Assembly: GCF_014841125.1 (NCBI RefSeq)
Contig: NZ_JACYTQ010000009.1
Location: 102,997-166,996, forward strand
Reading direction: 5' to 3'
DNA length: 64,000 nucleotides
From: Echinicola arenosa
GTDB lineage: Bacteria; Bacteroidota; Bacteroidia; Cytophagales; Cyclobacteriaceae
Within the stretch, counting starts at the first letter, position 1; each line of letters begins with the position of its first letter. Under the pieces are notes generated by a model that did no database searches, was not told where the DNA came from, and saw nothing but the letters and a program-made list of their open reading frames with translations. The position numbers and the translations under genes were made by a program. Below, piece after piece: positions 17,988 to 27,950 of this stretch.

Positions 17988-18530
17988 CTAAAAAGTCCTT
18001 CTCTTTAAAATCTCCGAAACTACCACAGCATCTCTCAAAGACTGAGGATCTTTCAGCATTCTCCTATATCGGTTATAACTGGCAGATTCCTCTGCCACAT
18101 CTTCCACTTCTTTCAAAATTTTCTCATCAGAATTAATTTTCACCTGATCATCCAGCTTTACCAAAGATTTACCTTTTTCTGTATGGTCAGCCTGATAAGT
18201 CCCTTCATAATATTGGATTTCAGGTTGTCTTCTTATTGGTTCGGGAACTTTCTCCAACTTTTCATAGGATGGCTTTTCTACAGGCGGGTGATACTCATAG
18301 GCCTCCTGTTGATTTGCCTCTTCCTCCTCAAGCTCCTCTTTTTGTTGTCCTTGGCGGATTTCTCTCAAAAGTTCTTCAAAAGTCGTAGGCGTCTTGCGAG
18401 GTTGCTTATCAGCAGGCAAGCCTTGCTCTCCAGTAGCTTCATCTCCCGTAGGCTTTTTCTTTTTGGTCAAAGCATTGAAAATAAAAAAAACTATTGTCAA
18501 AACGATATAAATCAAAGTTCCGTTATCCAC
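17988..18530 (-). CDS. Small protein with N-terminal membrane anchor, function unknown
   Basis: 180 residues, starting at GTG; an in-frame TGA lies two codons upstream, so no ATG start is possible further out. Residues 1-22 (NGTLIYIVLTIVFFIFNAL) form one membrane helix followed by KKKK, so most of the protein faces the cytoplasm. The middle is Glu/Gln/Pro-rich and probably disordered. The last 45 residues (YNRYRRMLKDPQSLRDAVVVSEILKRRTF in two halves) are conserved-looking and may be an interaction motif. No named family is recognised. It is divergent from smc. Confidence 0.75.
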   Translation of the reverse strand: MDNGTLIYIVLTIVFFIFNALTKKKKPTGDEATGEQGLPADKQPRKTPTTFEELLREIRQGQQKEELEEEEANQQEAYEYHPPVEKPSYEKLEKVPEPIRRQPEIQYYEGTYQADHTEKGKSLVKLDDQVKINSDEKILKEVEDVAEESASYNRYRRMLKDPQSLRDAVVVSEILKRRTF

Positions 18531-18743
18531 CGATCAACTATTTTTGGTTAAGAGCAAGGTACAAAAAAATTCCAATCTCTACATAAGGAAAACTAGCTAC
18601 AACTGCTTTCACTCAGAAAAACAAAGAGTTATTCATTTCCTTAAAATTGCTTTTATCTTCTCAGACAAGAACAGGTAAACCACTCTAAATTCCCTTATTT
18701 ACTTTTTAGGCTGTTCTTGCCATGAAGTAACAACGATGTACAC

Positions 18744-18773
18744 TTGCTTATTACCCTGATCTGATTAATTTTG
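18744..18773 (+). promoter_or_regulatory. Bacteroidota-type promoter of smc
   Basis: A -33 TTG at 18744-18746, a 19-base spacer and a -7 element TAATTTTG at 18766-18773 fit the Bacteroidota housekeeping consensus TTG-N19-TAnnTTTG. Transcription would start near 18779, about 24 bases before the smc ATG. Confidence 0.7.
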
Positions 18774-18802
18774 TTTGTCTTAATCTATTTTATTGAGCAT
18801 AC

Positions 18803-21800
18803 ATGCAGCTAACCAAGCTTGAGATCAGGGGTTTTAAAAGTTTTGGGGACAAGGTCACCATTCATTTTGACAAGGGCATTACAGGTATTGTAGGCCCCAA
18901 TGGCTGCGGCAAGTCCAATGTAGTGGATTCGATCCGCTGGGTGCTGGGAGAACAAAAAACCAGAATGCTGCGCTCAGACAAAATGGAAAATGTGATTTTC
19001 AATGGTACCAAAAACAGAAAGCCCACCAATCTTGCTGAGGTTTCCCTTACTTTTGAAAACACCAAAAACCTCCTTCCTACGGAGTACACGCATGTGACCA
19101 TCACTCGTAGGTATTACAGATCTGGAGAAAGTGAGTATTTACTTAATGGCATTGCCTGTCGTCTTAAGGACATTAACAACCTCTTTATGGACACAGGAAT
19201 CCAATCCAACAGCTATGCCATCATCGAACTGAAAATGATCGATGAGCTGCTCAATGATAAAAACAATTCAAGAAGAGACCTATTTGAAGAAGCTGCCGGT
19301 ATTTCCAAGTTCAAAACCCGTAAAAAGGAAACCCTGAAAAAGCTAGAGGATACTGATGCCGACTTGGACCGTGTTGAGGATTTGCTCTATGAGATAGAAA
19401 AGAACCTCAAATCACTCGAAAAGCAAGCTAAGCAGGCCGCCAAGTATTTTGAGATCAAAAAATCTTATAAGGCTTCCAGTATTGCATTGGCTAAAATCAG
19501 CGTCAGAACACATACGGATAATCTTATCGGAGCCAATGAGAGAATTACGGCTGAAAATGACCGAAAGCTTCAACTCAATAACCAAATCACGACCAAAGAG
19601 GCAGAATTGGAAAAAACCAAGTCTGACCTGATCCATAAAGAAAAACTGCTTTCTACCCGCCAGAAGACACTCAACGAGCATGTCAATAAAATCAGGCAAT
19701 TTGAAAGTGAGAAAAAAATAAAAAACGAACGATTAAGATTCCTGGAAGATCGTTCTATGAAATTGCGTGAGCAGATCGATCAGGACCGTAAATCCAATGA
19801 CCGTGCAGGCTTCAGTATCCGTTCTTTGGAACAAGAAAAAGAAGTCGCTGAAAAGCTTTTAGCTGAAAAGGAGCTTACTGTAGAAAACTTAAAAGCAGAT
19901 TACGAAGAGCAGAAATCTGCCCATGCCATTCTTCAGGAAAGACAAAAGGTACTCAGTAAGGATTTTTCCTCCCGCAAGGATGCTATCTATCAACTAAGCA
20001 AAGACCTAGAGATCAAACAAATTCAGCTTAGTTCCTTAAAACAGGAATTGGAAAAGACGGCTTCGGATGACAACAGCCAAGAGGCCAACCTTGCTGATTT
20101 TGAAGAAAAATTGGTTGTTCTAAAGGATGAGTTGGATAGCAAAACAGATCAACTCTCCCAAATAAAGGCCAAAGAAGAAGATCAAAACCAAAAAATCGAA
20201 GAATCCAACCATACCATTGAACTGATCAGGGAAGAAGTTACCCAATTAGGAAGGAAATTAGATGCCAAATCCAATGAGTTCAACCTCACCAAGTCTTTGG
20301 TAGAAAATTTAGAAGGCTTTCCTGAAGCGATTAAGTTCCTAAAAAAGAATTCCAGTTGGGGCAAAGACACACCTCTCCTTTCAGATATTCTGACGACGAG
20401 TGAAAACTACCGAGTCAGCATAGAAAACTACCTAGAAAGCTACATGAACTATTATGTAGTGGACACAGAAGCCCAGGCCATTGCTGCAGTGAACTTATTG
20501 AGTGATGCGGCCAGAGGCAAGGCCAATTTCTTTGTATTGGAACATTTTGAAAGGTTCAAACCCTCACAGAACAAACTGTTCGCCAATGCTATTGCTGCAA
20601 CGGAAATCATTGAATATGATGAAAAGTACAGTAAACTGATCAGCTATATCTTGGACGATGTCTACATTGTCCAAGGTGAAATCAAGGATATTCCGCAAGA
20701 TGATAACACCATTTTCATCACTGAAAGTGGCAAATACACTAAGCGTAAATTCAGTATTTCAGGTGGATCCGTAGGACTTTTTGAAGGCAAGCGAATAGGT
20801 CGGGCAAAAAACCTTGAAAAGCTGGAAGTGGAAATCAAGGAACTGAACAAGAAAGTCAGCACTGCCCGCTCCAATTTGGATAGAAAGGTCAGTGACCTGA
20901 TGAAGCTTAAAGAAGTTTCCTATAAAAAAGATATTGAAGGCCTCCAAGCTGGAATCAGTGAGGTCAACCAACAATATATCTCCATCAAAACCAAGAAGGA
21001 GCAGTTGGCTGAAATGCTCTCTACCAATGCCAACAAGCGAGAGGATATTTTGGAGAAAATTGACAGCCTTTCGGAAGAAGTCAATGAAATTGGACCTCAA
21101 CTGAATGAACAAAAACAAGGTTTTGACGGTATGGAAGAAGAGCTCGAGATCATCAACGAGCAATTGCTAACCGAGGAAGAAAGTCTTGCCGTAAGGTCCA
21201 GCAATTACAACCAAGAAAACATCCAATACCACCAGCACCTCAACAAGGTCAACAGTTTGGAACAGGAAATTTCGTTCAAAAAAAGTGCTTTTGAAAACAG
21301 TAAGGAAAGGATCGAAAAATCCCAATCCGAACTGAGTAATATCGATCAAGAAATCAAAGGTCTTTTGGACAACAATGAGATCAAAGATGATGAATTGATC
21401 GAATTGTATACCGAAAAAGAGTCCATCGAATCAGGTGTCACGGAAGCAGAGAAAAACTACTATGCTTCCCGTGGCAATATCGATGAAATGGAAAAGGCCA
21501 TTCGTGAGCTTCAAAAGCAAAAAGAGGGCATTGATGCCATCATCATGGAACTGCAGGAATCCCTCAATGAAGTCAAACTGAAGCTCAGCAGTATGAAAGA
21601 AAGGCTGAGCGTGGAATTTGAAATTGATTTGGATGGCTTGATGCAAGAAGACCCTGAGGTGGCTGAAGAGTACCAGGGCAAGGATGTTGAGGAAATTCGT
21701 GAGGAAGTTCAAAAAGCCAAGCAGCGGTTGGAAAAGATTGGTCCCATCAATCCTATGGCCATGGAAGCCTATGATGAGATCAAAGAGCGCCATACCTTTA

Positions 21801-22357
21801 TAACCTCACAAAAAGAAGATTTAGAGAAAGCCAAAAATTCCTTAGTAGAGACCATAAAAGAAATTGATTCTGTGGCAAAGGAAACTTTCTTAACAGCCTT
21901 TGATCAGATCAAGACCAACTTTATCAAAGTATTCCGCTCACTGTTTACTGCAGAAGATGATTGTGACCTGAGGTTGACTGATCCAGACAATCCACTGGAC
22001 AGCACCATTGAGATCATGGCTAAACCTAAAGGCAAGCGGCCATTAACGATCAACCAGCTTTCAGGTGGAGAGAAGACCTTAACGGCCACTTCCCTACTCT
22101 TTTCGATTTACCTACTGAAGCCAGCACCATTCTGTATCTTTGATGAGGTGGATGCCCCACTGGATGATGCCAATATTGACAAGTTCAACCAAATTATCCA
22201 AAAGTTCTCCCACGAGTCCCAGTTTATCATTGTAACCCATAATAAGCGGACCATGGCCAGTACCGATATCATTTATGGTATCACCATGATCGAAGCGGGT
22301 GTATCAAGAGTGGTTCCGGTGGATTTGAGGGAATTGGAGGATATTATTGAGGATTAA
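18803..22357 (+). CDS. smc: Chromosome segregation protein SMC
   Basis: 1184 residues, normal for bacterial SMC. The Walker A motif is GPNGCGKSNVVDSIRWVLG near residues 32-50. Two long coiled coils (about 170-500 and 680-1010) flank a hinge (about 505-670, with SYMNYYVVDTEAQAIAAVNL). The C-terminal head has the ABC signature QLSGGEKTLTATSLLFSIY and Walker B CIFDEVDAPLDDAN. SMC dimers with ScpA/ScpB extrude DNA loops and condense the chromosome. It is transcribed alone from a recognisable promoter and ends at a strong hairpin. Confidence 0.98.
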   Translation: MQLTKLEIRGFKSFGDKVTIHFDKGITGIVGPNGCGKSNVVDSIRWVLGEQKTRMLRSDKMENVIFNGTKNRKPTNLAEVSLTFENTKNLLPTEYTHVTITRRYYRSGESEYLLNGIACRLKDINNLFMDTGIQSNSYAIIELKMIDELLNDKNNSRRDLFEEAAGISKFKTRKKETLKKLEDTDADLDRVEDLLYEIEKNLKSLEKQAKQAAKYFEIKKSYKASSIALAKISVRTHTDNLIGANERITAENDRKLQLNNQITTKEAELEKTKSDLIHKEKLLSTRQKTLNEHVNKIRQFESEKKIKNERLRFLEDRSMKLREQIDQDRKSNDRAGFSIRSLEQEKEVAEKLLAEKELTVENLKADYEEQKSAHAILQERQKVLSKDFSSRKDAIYQLSKDLEIKQIQLSSLKQELEKTASDDNSQEANLADFEEKLVVLKDELDSKTDQLSQIKAKEEDQNQKIEESNHTIELIREEVTQLGRKLDAKSNEFNLTKSLVENLEGFPEAIKFLKKNSSWGKDTPLLSDILTTSENYRVSIENYLESYMNYYVVDTEAQAIAAVNLLSDAARGKANFFVLEHFERFKPSQNKLFANAIAATEIIEYDEKYSKLISYILDDVYIVQGEIKDIPQDDNTIFITESGKYTKRKFSISGGSVGLFEGKRIGRAKNLEKLEVEIKELNKKVSTARSNLDRKVSDLMKLKEVSYKKDIEGLQAGISEVNQQYISIKTKKEQLAEMLSTNANKREDILEKIDSLSEEVNEIGPQLNEQKQGFDGMEEELEIINEQLLTEEESLAVRSSNYNQENIQYHQHLNKVNSLEQEISFKKSAFENSKERIEKSQSELSNIDQEIKGLLDNNEIKDDELIELYTEKESIESGVTEAEKNYYASRGNIDEMEKAIRELQKQKEGIDAIIMELQESLNEVKLKLSSMKERLSVEFEIDLDGLMQEDPEVAEEYQGKDVEEIREEVQKAKQRLEKIGPINPMAMEAYDEIKERHTFITSQKEDLEKAKNSLVETIKEIDSVAKETFLTAFDQIKTNFIKVFRSLFTAEDDCDLRLTDPDNPLDSTIEIMAKPKGKRPLTINQLSGGEKTLTATSLLFSIYLLKPAPFCIFDEVDAPLDDANIDKFNQIIQKFSHESQFIIVTHNKRTMASTDIIYGITMIEAGVSRVVPVDLRELEDIIED

Positions 22358-22376
22358 TTCATTTTATTTATAAGCT

Positions 22377-22401
22377 AAGGAGGATTTAAAATCCTCCTTT
22401 T
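22377..22401 (+). terminator. Terminator after smc
   Basis: A perfect 11-bp inverted repeat (22377-22387 with 22389-22399) is followed by a short T run. It starts 20 bases after the smc stop codon. Confidence 0.8.
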
Positions 22402-22562
22402 ATCTTCAAGGAATCCTACTTTTTGAAGAGTCCATTATCTCTTTTTACAAAATTTAACAAACAAAAACCTTTACCTAACCAACGACAAACCTCAAACTTA
22501 CTACTTTAACATCTTTTATATTTTATTCATTAGTCATTTTTTAGAAACTGCAGCTACATTTT

Positions 22563-24272
22563 ATGCACCATTCATTTTTAAGCATTCTTATGAATTCAAA
22601 AAGTTATTTGATGGCCGTTATTCTTACACTTTGTTTTATTTTCGATGCAAGCTCCCTAACCATAGAGTCACTTAGCGGAACCGAAAAAGTAAAGCAGTTT
22701 GGACTGGTCTGGGGACTGATGAAATATCACCATCCCCATGTGAGTAAAGGAAAATACGACTGGGACAAAGTATTTGTATACAAAATCAACGAATTAGAAG
22801 ACGTTAAAAGCCAAGCAGAGCTGAATATATTTTTACTTGATTTTGTAAACAGTGTAGACCCCGGAAAAATTAAAACCTCAACAGACCTTGAAGGATTTTT
22901 TACTGAAAACTATGATTATGACTGGATCGAAAAGTACGAACCCTTACCTGATCTGCACTCCATATTGTCCAAACTAAGGGACAATACCAATATCAAAAGC
23001 CATTATATAACTCACCATACTTTTACATCAATTCCAACCTTTGGTAATGAAAAAGGTTTTGATGGTTTTGACTACACCCTTAAAAGCCATAGGCTATTGA
23101 CGCTTTTTAGCTTCTGGAATGTGATCCAATATCATTATGTCAATAAATACCTTATGGAGGAAAACTGGCTAGACATGCTAGATGAATTTATCTTGGGATT
23201 TTCAGAATGTAAATCAAAGTTTGACTATGAAAAAGCTAAATCAAATCTTTTTGTACATTTAAATGATTCACATTCTTTCTATTACAGCCAAGAATTGAGT
23301 GATTCTTTAATGGCCTACAAACTTCCAATTGGAGTAAATATGATTAATGACACCTTAGTCGTCTCATTCGTAACAAAAACTCTAGAAGAGGAATACGATA
23401 TAAAGCTGGGGGATTTAATTTTTGAAGTGGACGGAAAAAGTATTCAAGCTAACCTGAATGATAAAGTAAAGTCATTGCTTTCATCCTCGAATAATACCTA
23501 CTTAAAAAAATGGGCCAACTGGATACTTGTTAGTAGTCAAGAAAACATGGAATTGACCATTAAACGAGATAATCAAATCATAAAAAAGTCACTTAATCTA
23601 ACCAATCCCAGTAAAGCGAATAACTACACTTCTCTCAAATCTTCCACCCCTACCGAAAAATGGAAAATCATAGAAGATAACATGGGTTATTTGAATCTTA
23701 AATCTGTTACAAATGATAATTTAAAAACAGCCTTTCAAGATTTTTCTGGCACGAAGGGGATAATTATTGATTTAAGAAACTATCCAAAAAACATCCAAAT
23801 CGCTGCTCTTGCAAAGTATCTTTATCCTGAAAAGAAAAAATTCATCAAGACTATTTCTCCAATTCCCAACAGACCTTCGTTAGCACATTACGACAAAGCA
23901 CCGCTAAAAATCATAAAAAACCCCTTTAAAGCAGGTAGCAAAAACCCAAAGTATTATAAAGGAAAGGTTATATTACTGGTCAACAAAACTACAATGAGTC
24001 AAGCTGAATATATTGGTATGGCCATACAAGCCTCGCCAAACTGTATAACTGTAGGAGAAAATACCGCTGGAGCCCAAATGAACATAGCTTCATTTACCCT
24101 ACCAGATAAATCCGAAATCAATTTCACGAGTTTGGGAGCGTTTTATCCAGATGGAGCCGGAGCACAAAGAAAGGGCTTAAAAATTGATTATTATGTAGAA
24201 GAAACCACTTCCAACTTCCTACAAGACCAATATATACTGAAAGGGGTTGAATTAATCAATTCAACTCATTAG
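22563..24272 (+). CDS. S41 family peptidase (tail-specific protease type), exported
   Basis: 569 residues; an alternative start is the ATG at 22590, which gives a tidier signal peptide (SKSYLMAVILTLCFIFDASS). An N-terminal helical domain (about 35-210, GLVWGLMKYHHPHVSKGKYDW) precedes a PDZ-like segment (about 255-330, VSFVTKTLEEEYDIKLGDLIF) and a C-terminal S41 catalytic core with GIIIDLRNYP, TTMSQAEYIGMAIQ (the Ser of MSQAE as nucleophile) and VGENTAGA. The N-terminal domain resembles exported S41 proteases common in Bacteroidota. Substrates are unknown. The gene is AT-rich compared with smc and is not in an operon. Confidence 0.88.
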   Translation: MHHSFLSILMNSKSYLMAVILTLCFIFDASSLTIESLSGTEKVKQFGLVWGLMKYHHPHVSKGKYDWDKVFVYKINELEDVKSQAELNIFLLDFVNSVDPGKIKTSTDLEGFFTENYDYDWIEKYEPLPDLHSILSKLRDNTNIKSHYITHHTFTSIPTFGNEKGFDGFDYTLKSHRLLTLFSFWNVIQYHYVNKYLMEENWLDMLDEFILGFSECKSKFDYEKAKSNLFVHLNDSHSFYYSQELSDSLMAYKLPIGVNMINDTLVVSFVTKTLEEEYDIKLGDLIFEVDGKSIQANLNDKVKSLLSSSNNTYLKKWANWILVSSQENMELTIKRDNQIIKKSLNLTNPSKANNYTSLKSSTPTEKWKIIEDNMGYLNLKSVTNDNLKTAFQDFSGTKGIIIDLRNYPKNIQIAALAKYLYPEKKKFIKTISPIPNRPSLAHYDKAPLKIIKNPFKAGSKNPKYYKGKVILLVNKTTMSQAEYIGMAIQASPNCITVGENTAGAQMNIASFTLPDKSEINFTSLGAFYPDGAGAQRKGLKIDYYVEETTSNFLQDQYILKGVELINSTH

Positions 24273-24312
24273 GCAATTCTACTATAGATGATTTAAAATC
24301 CTCCATTAATAA

Positions 24313-24342
24313 TGACTCGGAATTTAAAATTCCAAATAGTCA
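24313..24342. terminator. Weak hairpin between two convergent genes
   Basis: A 7-bp inner stem (24319-24325 with 24327-24333) is extended by TGACT/AGTCA arms at 24313-24317 and 24338-24342 with an asymmetric bulge. There is no long T tract, so terminator function is only a guess from its position between convergent genes. Confidence 0.35.
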
Positions 24343-24378
24343 AACTTCCTCTGATGTTCCTTGTAATCTCAGTGGTTA

Positions 24379-26553
24379 CTAAAAAACCAATAAACCTTGC
24401 TCCCTCAAAATCTCCCAAACTTCAGATTCCACCAATTCTTCAAAATCACCGACATTGGCTTCATAATCTTCCCAAATTTCCTTAAGCATGCTCAAAGGTT
24501 GATCATAGGATACGTTGGCTAATAGGCTGGCCACCCATTCAGCAAATTCTTCTGGCAACTCCATGGCAAAATCTTCCTTCTTGCCAGAAAAGACCAATTC
24601 CACAAAGCCGGGCTCCTCGGAATCCTGAATGTCCGGTTGCTCTCCTATCCAAATGATCCTTTGATGCTTTTTATAGATTAATGCTGGCTCCTCTACAATT
24701 TGCCTTTGGATATAATTTTTGGGAATTGTGGTCACTGGAACCCTAAAATCAAACCATTCTTTCAAAGGAATATCAAAGCCCACTCCATGCATATAGTTGA
24801 AAAGTGACTTACGGAGACCTTCTGAGAATAAAGCATGATCCACTCCTACCGGATCTTCATAACCTACCTCATTATTGGCAAATGGCGCCAGCTCCAAATC
24901 AGTTCTTTGCACACCAAAGGCCTGAGGATCCAAACCAACTGGACTATGGGCAGTCATGGCGAATCTGTGCCAAAACCCAGACTGCAAAACACCTTCCTCG
25001 AAAAGCTGACGTACCATTTCCAGGGAATCCATGGTCTCCTGAGCTGTTTGCGTGGGATAACCATACATTAAATAGGCATGCACCATAATGCCAGCTTGCG
25101 TAAGATGACGGGTGACCTGAGCCACTTGGGCTACGGTTACTCCTTTTTTGATCAAGCCAAGCAAACGATCAGAAGCCACTTCTAGTCCCCCTGAAATGGC
25201 AATGCATCCGGAAGTCCTTAGCAACCTACAAAGATCAGCTGTAAAATTACTTTCAAAACGGATATTGGTCCACCAAACCACCACCAAGCCTCTCCTCAAA
25301 ATCTCTAAGGCCAAATCCCGCATCAATGCCGGTGGTGCCGCCTCATCCACAAAGTGAAAACCATTGGTTCCCGTCTGGGCCATAATTTCCTCTATCCTGT
25401 CACAAAGGATAGCAGCAGTAATAGGTTCATATCGCCCAATATAGTCCAATGATATATCACAAAAAGTACACTTCCCCCAATAGCAACCATGGGCAAGGGT
25501 CAATTTATTCCACCTACCATCGCTCCATAAACGGTGCATGGGATTGGCTACCTCAATCACCGAAAGATATTCAGCAAGCGGCAAATCACTGTAATCGGGT
25601 GTTCCCACCTCTCTTTGAGAAACATCCTTAACTGCGCCATTATTGATCATTTTCACTTCTCCTTCCACACGGATAAAGGTCCGTTTCAACTCCTCCAAAG
25701 GCCGCTGACCGCCCAAATACTCCAATAATAAACGCACAGGACTTTCTCCATCATCCAAGGTGATATAATCCACATAATCAAAGACCCGAGCATCTTTCAG
25801 ACTCCTGAGCTCCGTATTGGGATAGCCTCCACCCATCCATACCTTAATACTAGGATGCTTTTTCTTTAAATATTGCCCGCACTTTAATGCCCCATAAAGA
25901 TTCCCTGGAAAAGGAACTGAGAAAGCCACCGATTCAGGCTGGTATGCTTTCATTTTTTCCTCCAACAATTCCAGCAACATAGCATCAATCAGACTCAATG
26001 GCTCCTGTAATGCCGCCTCCATTTCATCAAAGCTGCCTGCAGACATCCCTAAACTTTCCGCATATCTACTGAATCCAAAATGCGGATCAATGGCTTCTGT
26101 AATCAAATCACCCAAATCTTCTAAATATAAGGTGGCCAAGTAGCGGGCCTTGTCACGAAGCCCCATGGTTCCAAAAGCCCATTCCACATCGCCCAGCTGC
26201 TCAAATCTACCTGCCTGGGGCAAGAAATTCCCTTCAGAAATATGGTACGCCAAGGTTGGATTCTTATCCTGTAAAAAGTCTACCACCGTATCGATGGTCT
26301 GTAAATAAGCAGGCTTCATTCTCAATATCCGGTGAACATTGTCAGAATATTCCAGCCCTTGTTCCTCTGCCGATTCAAACACTTGAGCCAACCCTTTTCT
26401 GGAAAACAATTTTAAAATCACTTCCAAACCCAAATCTGCCTGATTGGATTTAATATTTAGGGTATTGAGATAACCTTTCAGATAAGCCGTAGCCGGATAA
26501 GGAGTATTCAACTGGGTGAATGGAGGGGTAATGAAGAGAACTTTAGTCGCCAA
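24379..26553 (-). CDS. B12-binding-type radical SAM protein
   Basis: 724 residues. The only usable start is TTG at 26553; no in-frame ATG lies between it and the predicted transcription start about 16 bases upstream. The N-terminal third carries a cobalamin-binding-like segment (PESVAFSVPFPGNLYGALKC, then VWMGGGYPNTELRSL). The radical SAM core follows (about 345-560), but its cluster motif is CYWGKCTFC, i.e. C-x4-C-x2-C instead of C-x3-C-x2-C. Downstream are GFHFVDEAAPPALM and VVVWWTNIRFESNF. The C-terminal 130 residues are unique. Such proteins methylate or rearrange carbon skeletons; the substrate is unknown. It is a single gene with a divergent promoter region. Confidence 0.85.
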   Translation of the reverse strand: MATKVLFITPPFTQLNTPYPATAYLKGYLNTLNIKSNQADLGLEVILKLFSRKGLAQVFESAEEQGLEYSDNVHRILRMKPAYLQTIDTVVDFLQDKNPTLAYHISEGNFLPQAGRFEQLGDVEWAFGTMGLRDKARYLATLYLEDLGDLITEAIDPHFGFSRYAESLGMSAGSFDEMEAALQEPLSLIDAMLLELLEEKMKAYQPESVAFSVPFPGNLYGALKCGQYLKKKHPSIKVWMGGGYPNTELRSLKDARVFDYVDYITLDDGESPVRLLLEYLGGQRPLEELKRTFIRVEGEVKMINNGAVKDVSQREVGTPDYSDLPLAEYLSVIEVANPMHRLWSDGRWNKLTLAHGCYWGKCTFCDISLDYIGRYEPITAAILCDRIEEIMAQTGTNGFHFVDEAAPPALMRDLALEILRRGLVVVWWTNIRFESNFTADLCRLLRTSGCIAISGGLEVASDRLLGLIKKGVTVAQVAQVTRHLTQAGIMVHAYLMYGYPTQTAQETMDSLEMVRQLFEEGVLQSGFWHRFAMTAHSPVGLDPQAFGVQRTDLELAPFANNEVGYEDPVGVDHALFSEGLRKSLFNYMHGVGFDIPLKEWFDFRVPVTTIPKNYIQRQIVEEPALIYKKHQRIIWIGEQPDIQDSEEPGFVELVFSGKKEDFAMELPEEFAEWVASLLANVSYDQPLSMLKEIWEDYEANVGDFEELVESEVWEILREQGLLVF

Positions 26554-26572
26554 AGTATAAGGGATTGATTTG

Positions 26573-26659
26573 AAGCAAAGTTATACAAAATAGACCTTGT
26601 ATCTATAATTAATTTTATGCAACATTATTGCATAAATTATTTTTTGTATAACTTTGCTT
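26573..26659. promoter_or_regulatory. Divergent promoter region with nested inverted repeats
   Basis: A perfect 18-bp inverted repeat (26573-26590 with 26642-26659) contains TAACTTTG, the Bacteroidota -7 element, on each outward-facing strand (minus: 26583-26576; plus: 26649-26656). A second perfect 9-bp repeat (26614-26622 with 26628-26636) lies inside. Its right arm includes a TTG at 26628-26630, 18 bases before the + strand -7 box. It serves the radical SAM gene (left) and the acyltransferase gene (right). The symmetry suggests one regulator controls both. Confidence 0.65.
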
Positions 26660-26726
26660 TCCCAATCCTATCCGACCCATTATAACCCAACCGGAATCAC
26701 TATCTAAATCTTAAATAGTAATTAAA

Positions 26727-27871
26727 TTGGGAAAATCCTTAAGATCAAATCGAATTGACTCCATTGATATTTTGCGGGGCCTTGTCATCATATTTATGAT
26801 TCTCGACCATGTCAGGGAACGCTTTTTCTATCATATGCAGGTCTCAGATCCCATGGACATTGAAGCGATACCACCTACACTCTTTTTCACAAGGCTTTGT
26901 GCACATTTATGTGCACCTACATTCTTTTTTTGACAGGATTGTCCGCTTGGCTTTATGCCCGTCCTGCAAATGGAGGCGAACGCTCTCCCAGTTCATTTTT
27001 ATTTAAACGCGGCTTGTTTCTACTATTACTTGAAGTTTCCTTAGTAAATTTGTCTTGGTTCGGAAACTACCAAACCATTTATCTTCAGGTAATTTGGGCG
27101 ATTGGATTAAGCATGATCTGTTTGTCTTTCTTATCCAAACTACCACAAACAGTCATCGCTATAATTGGTTTTATCATAGTATTTGGGCACAACGCATTGA
27201 GTCCTATATCCTTCCAAAATGATGAATGGCTCTATCCAATTTGGACCATTTTGCATGACCGTGGCTTTCTTTTAACGGAAGGTTTAATTAAAATAAAAGT
27301 ATCATACCCAGTCCTACCTTGGATAGGTGTAATTTTGTTAGGTTATTCAATAGGGCCTATTTTTCATCATAAATTCACCTCAGCCAGAAGAATAAAAACA
27401 TTGATTGCTTTGGCGTGTACTTCTTTCATTATACTAATAGTTCTTCGAAGCTTTAATATTTATGGAGAAGAGCTTCCTTGGGCTCTTCAAGACACTTTTG
27501 TCAAAACTATTATGGACTTTATCAATTTCACCAAATATCCACCTTCATTAGACTTTTTACTGTTGACTTTGGGTATTGGCTTTTTACTTCTGGTTCTTTT
27601 TGAGAAGTATTCGGCCGAGTGGATGAACATTTTGAAAACATTCGGTGCTGCCCCTATGTTTGTATATATCCTTCACCTTTATTTTTTGCTTATATTGTAC
27701 CAGATCGGACTGAATGTTATGGGGACCAATCAAGGAGAATATTTTGGTTTTTCATCACTCTATCAAGTATGGCTGGGAACAATCATCCTTACAATGCTAC
27801 TCTATTTTCCAACTAAATTTTTTGCTGCATTCAAACGTAAAAGTTCTAATAGATTATTAAAATATTTTTAA
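26727..27871 (+). pseudogene. Frameshifted membrane acyltransferase (heparan-alpha-glucosaminide N-acetyltransferase/DUF1624 type)
   Basis: Two overlapping frames give one protein. The first (26727-26933, TTG start) has the family opening RIDSIDILRGLVIIFMILDH and ends ...FFTRLCAHLCAPTFFF. The second (read from about 26922 to 27871) continues LTGLSAWLYARPANGG and further membrane helices to the end. The break falls in a run of seven T at 26925-26931; eight T would restore one frame of about 381 residues. The family transfers acetyl groups to sugars across membranes. Whether this is a true mutation, phase variation, ribosomal slippage or a sequencing error cannot be told. The downstream part shows no further stops, so the damage is recent if real. 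Confidence 0.8.
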
Positions 27872-27884
27872 TTGATAAATCAGT

Positions 27885-27920
27885 AAAAAAAGAAAGGTGA
27901 AACTTCAGTCTCACCTTTCT
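27885..27920. terminator. Terminator between acyltransferase and DsbA-like genes
   Basis: A 10-bp stem (27891-27900 with 27911-27920) with a ten-base loop is followed on the minus strand by a run of T (27885-27890 as A on the + strand). It serves mainly the minus-strand DsbA-like gene, and possibly both. Confidence 0.75.
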
Positions 27921-27950
27921 AATATTTAACACTAAATCACAAAATTTACA

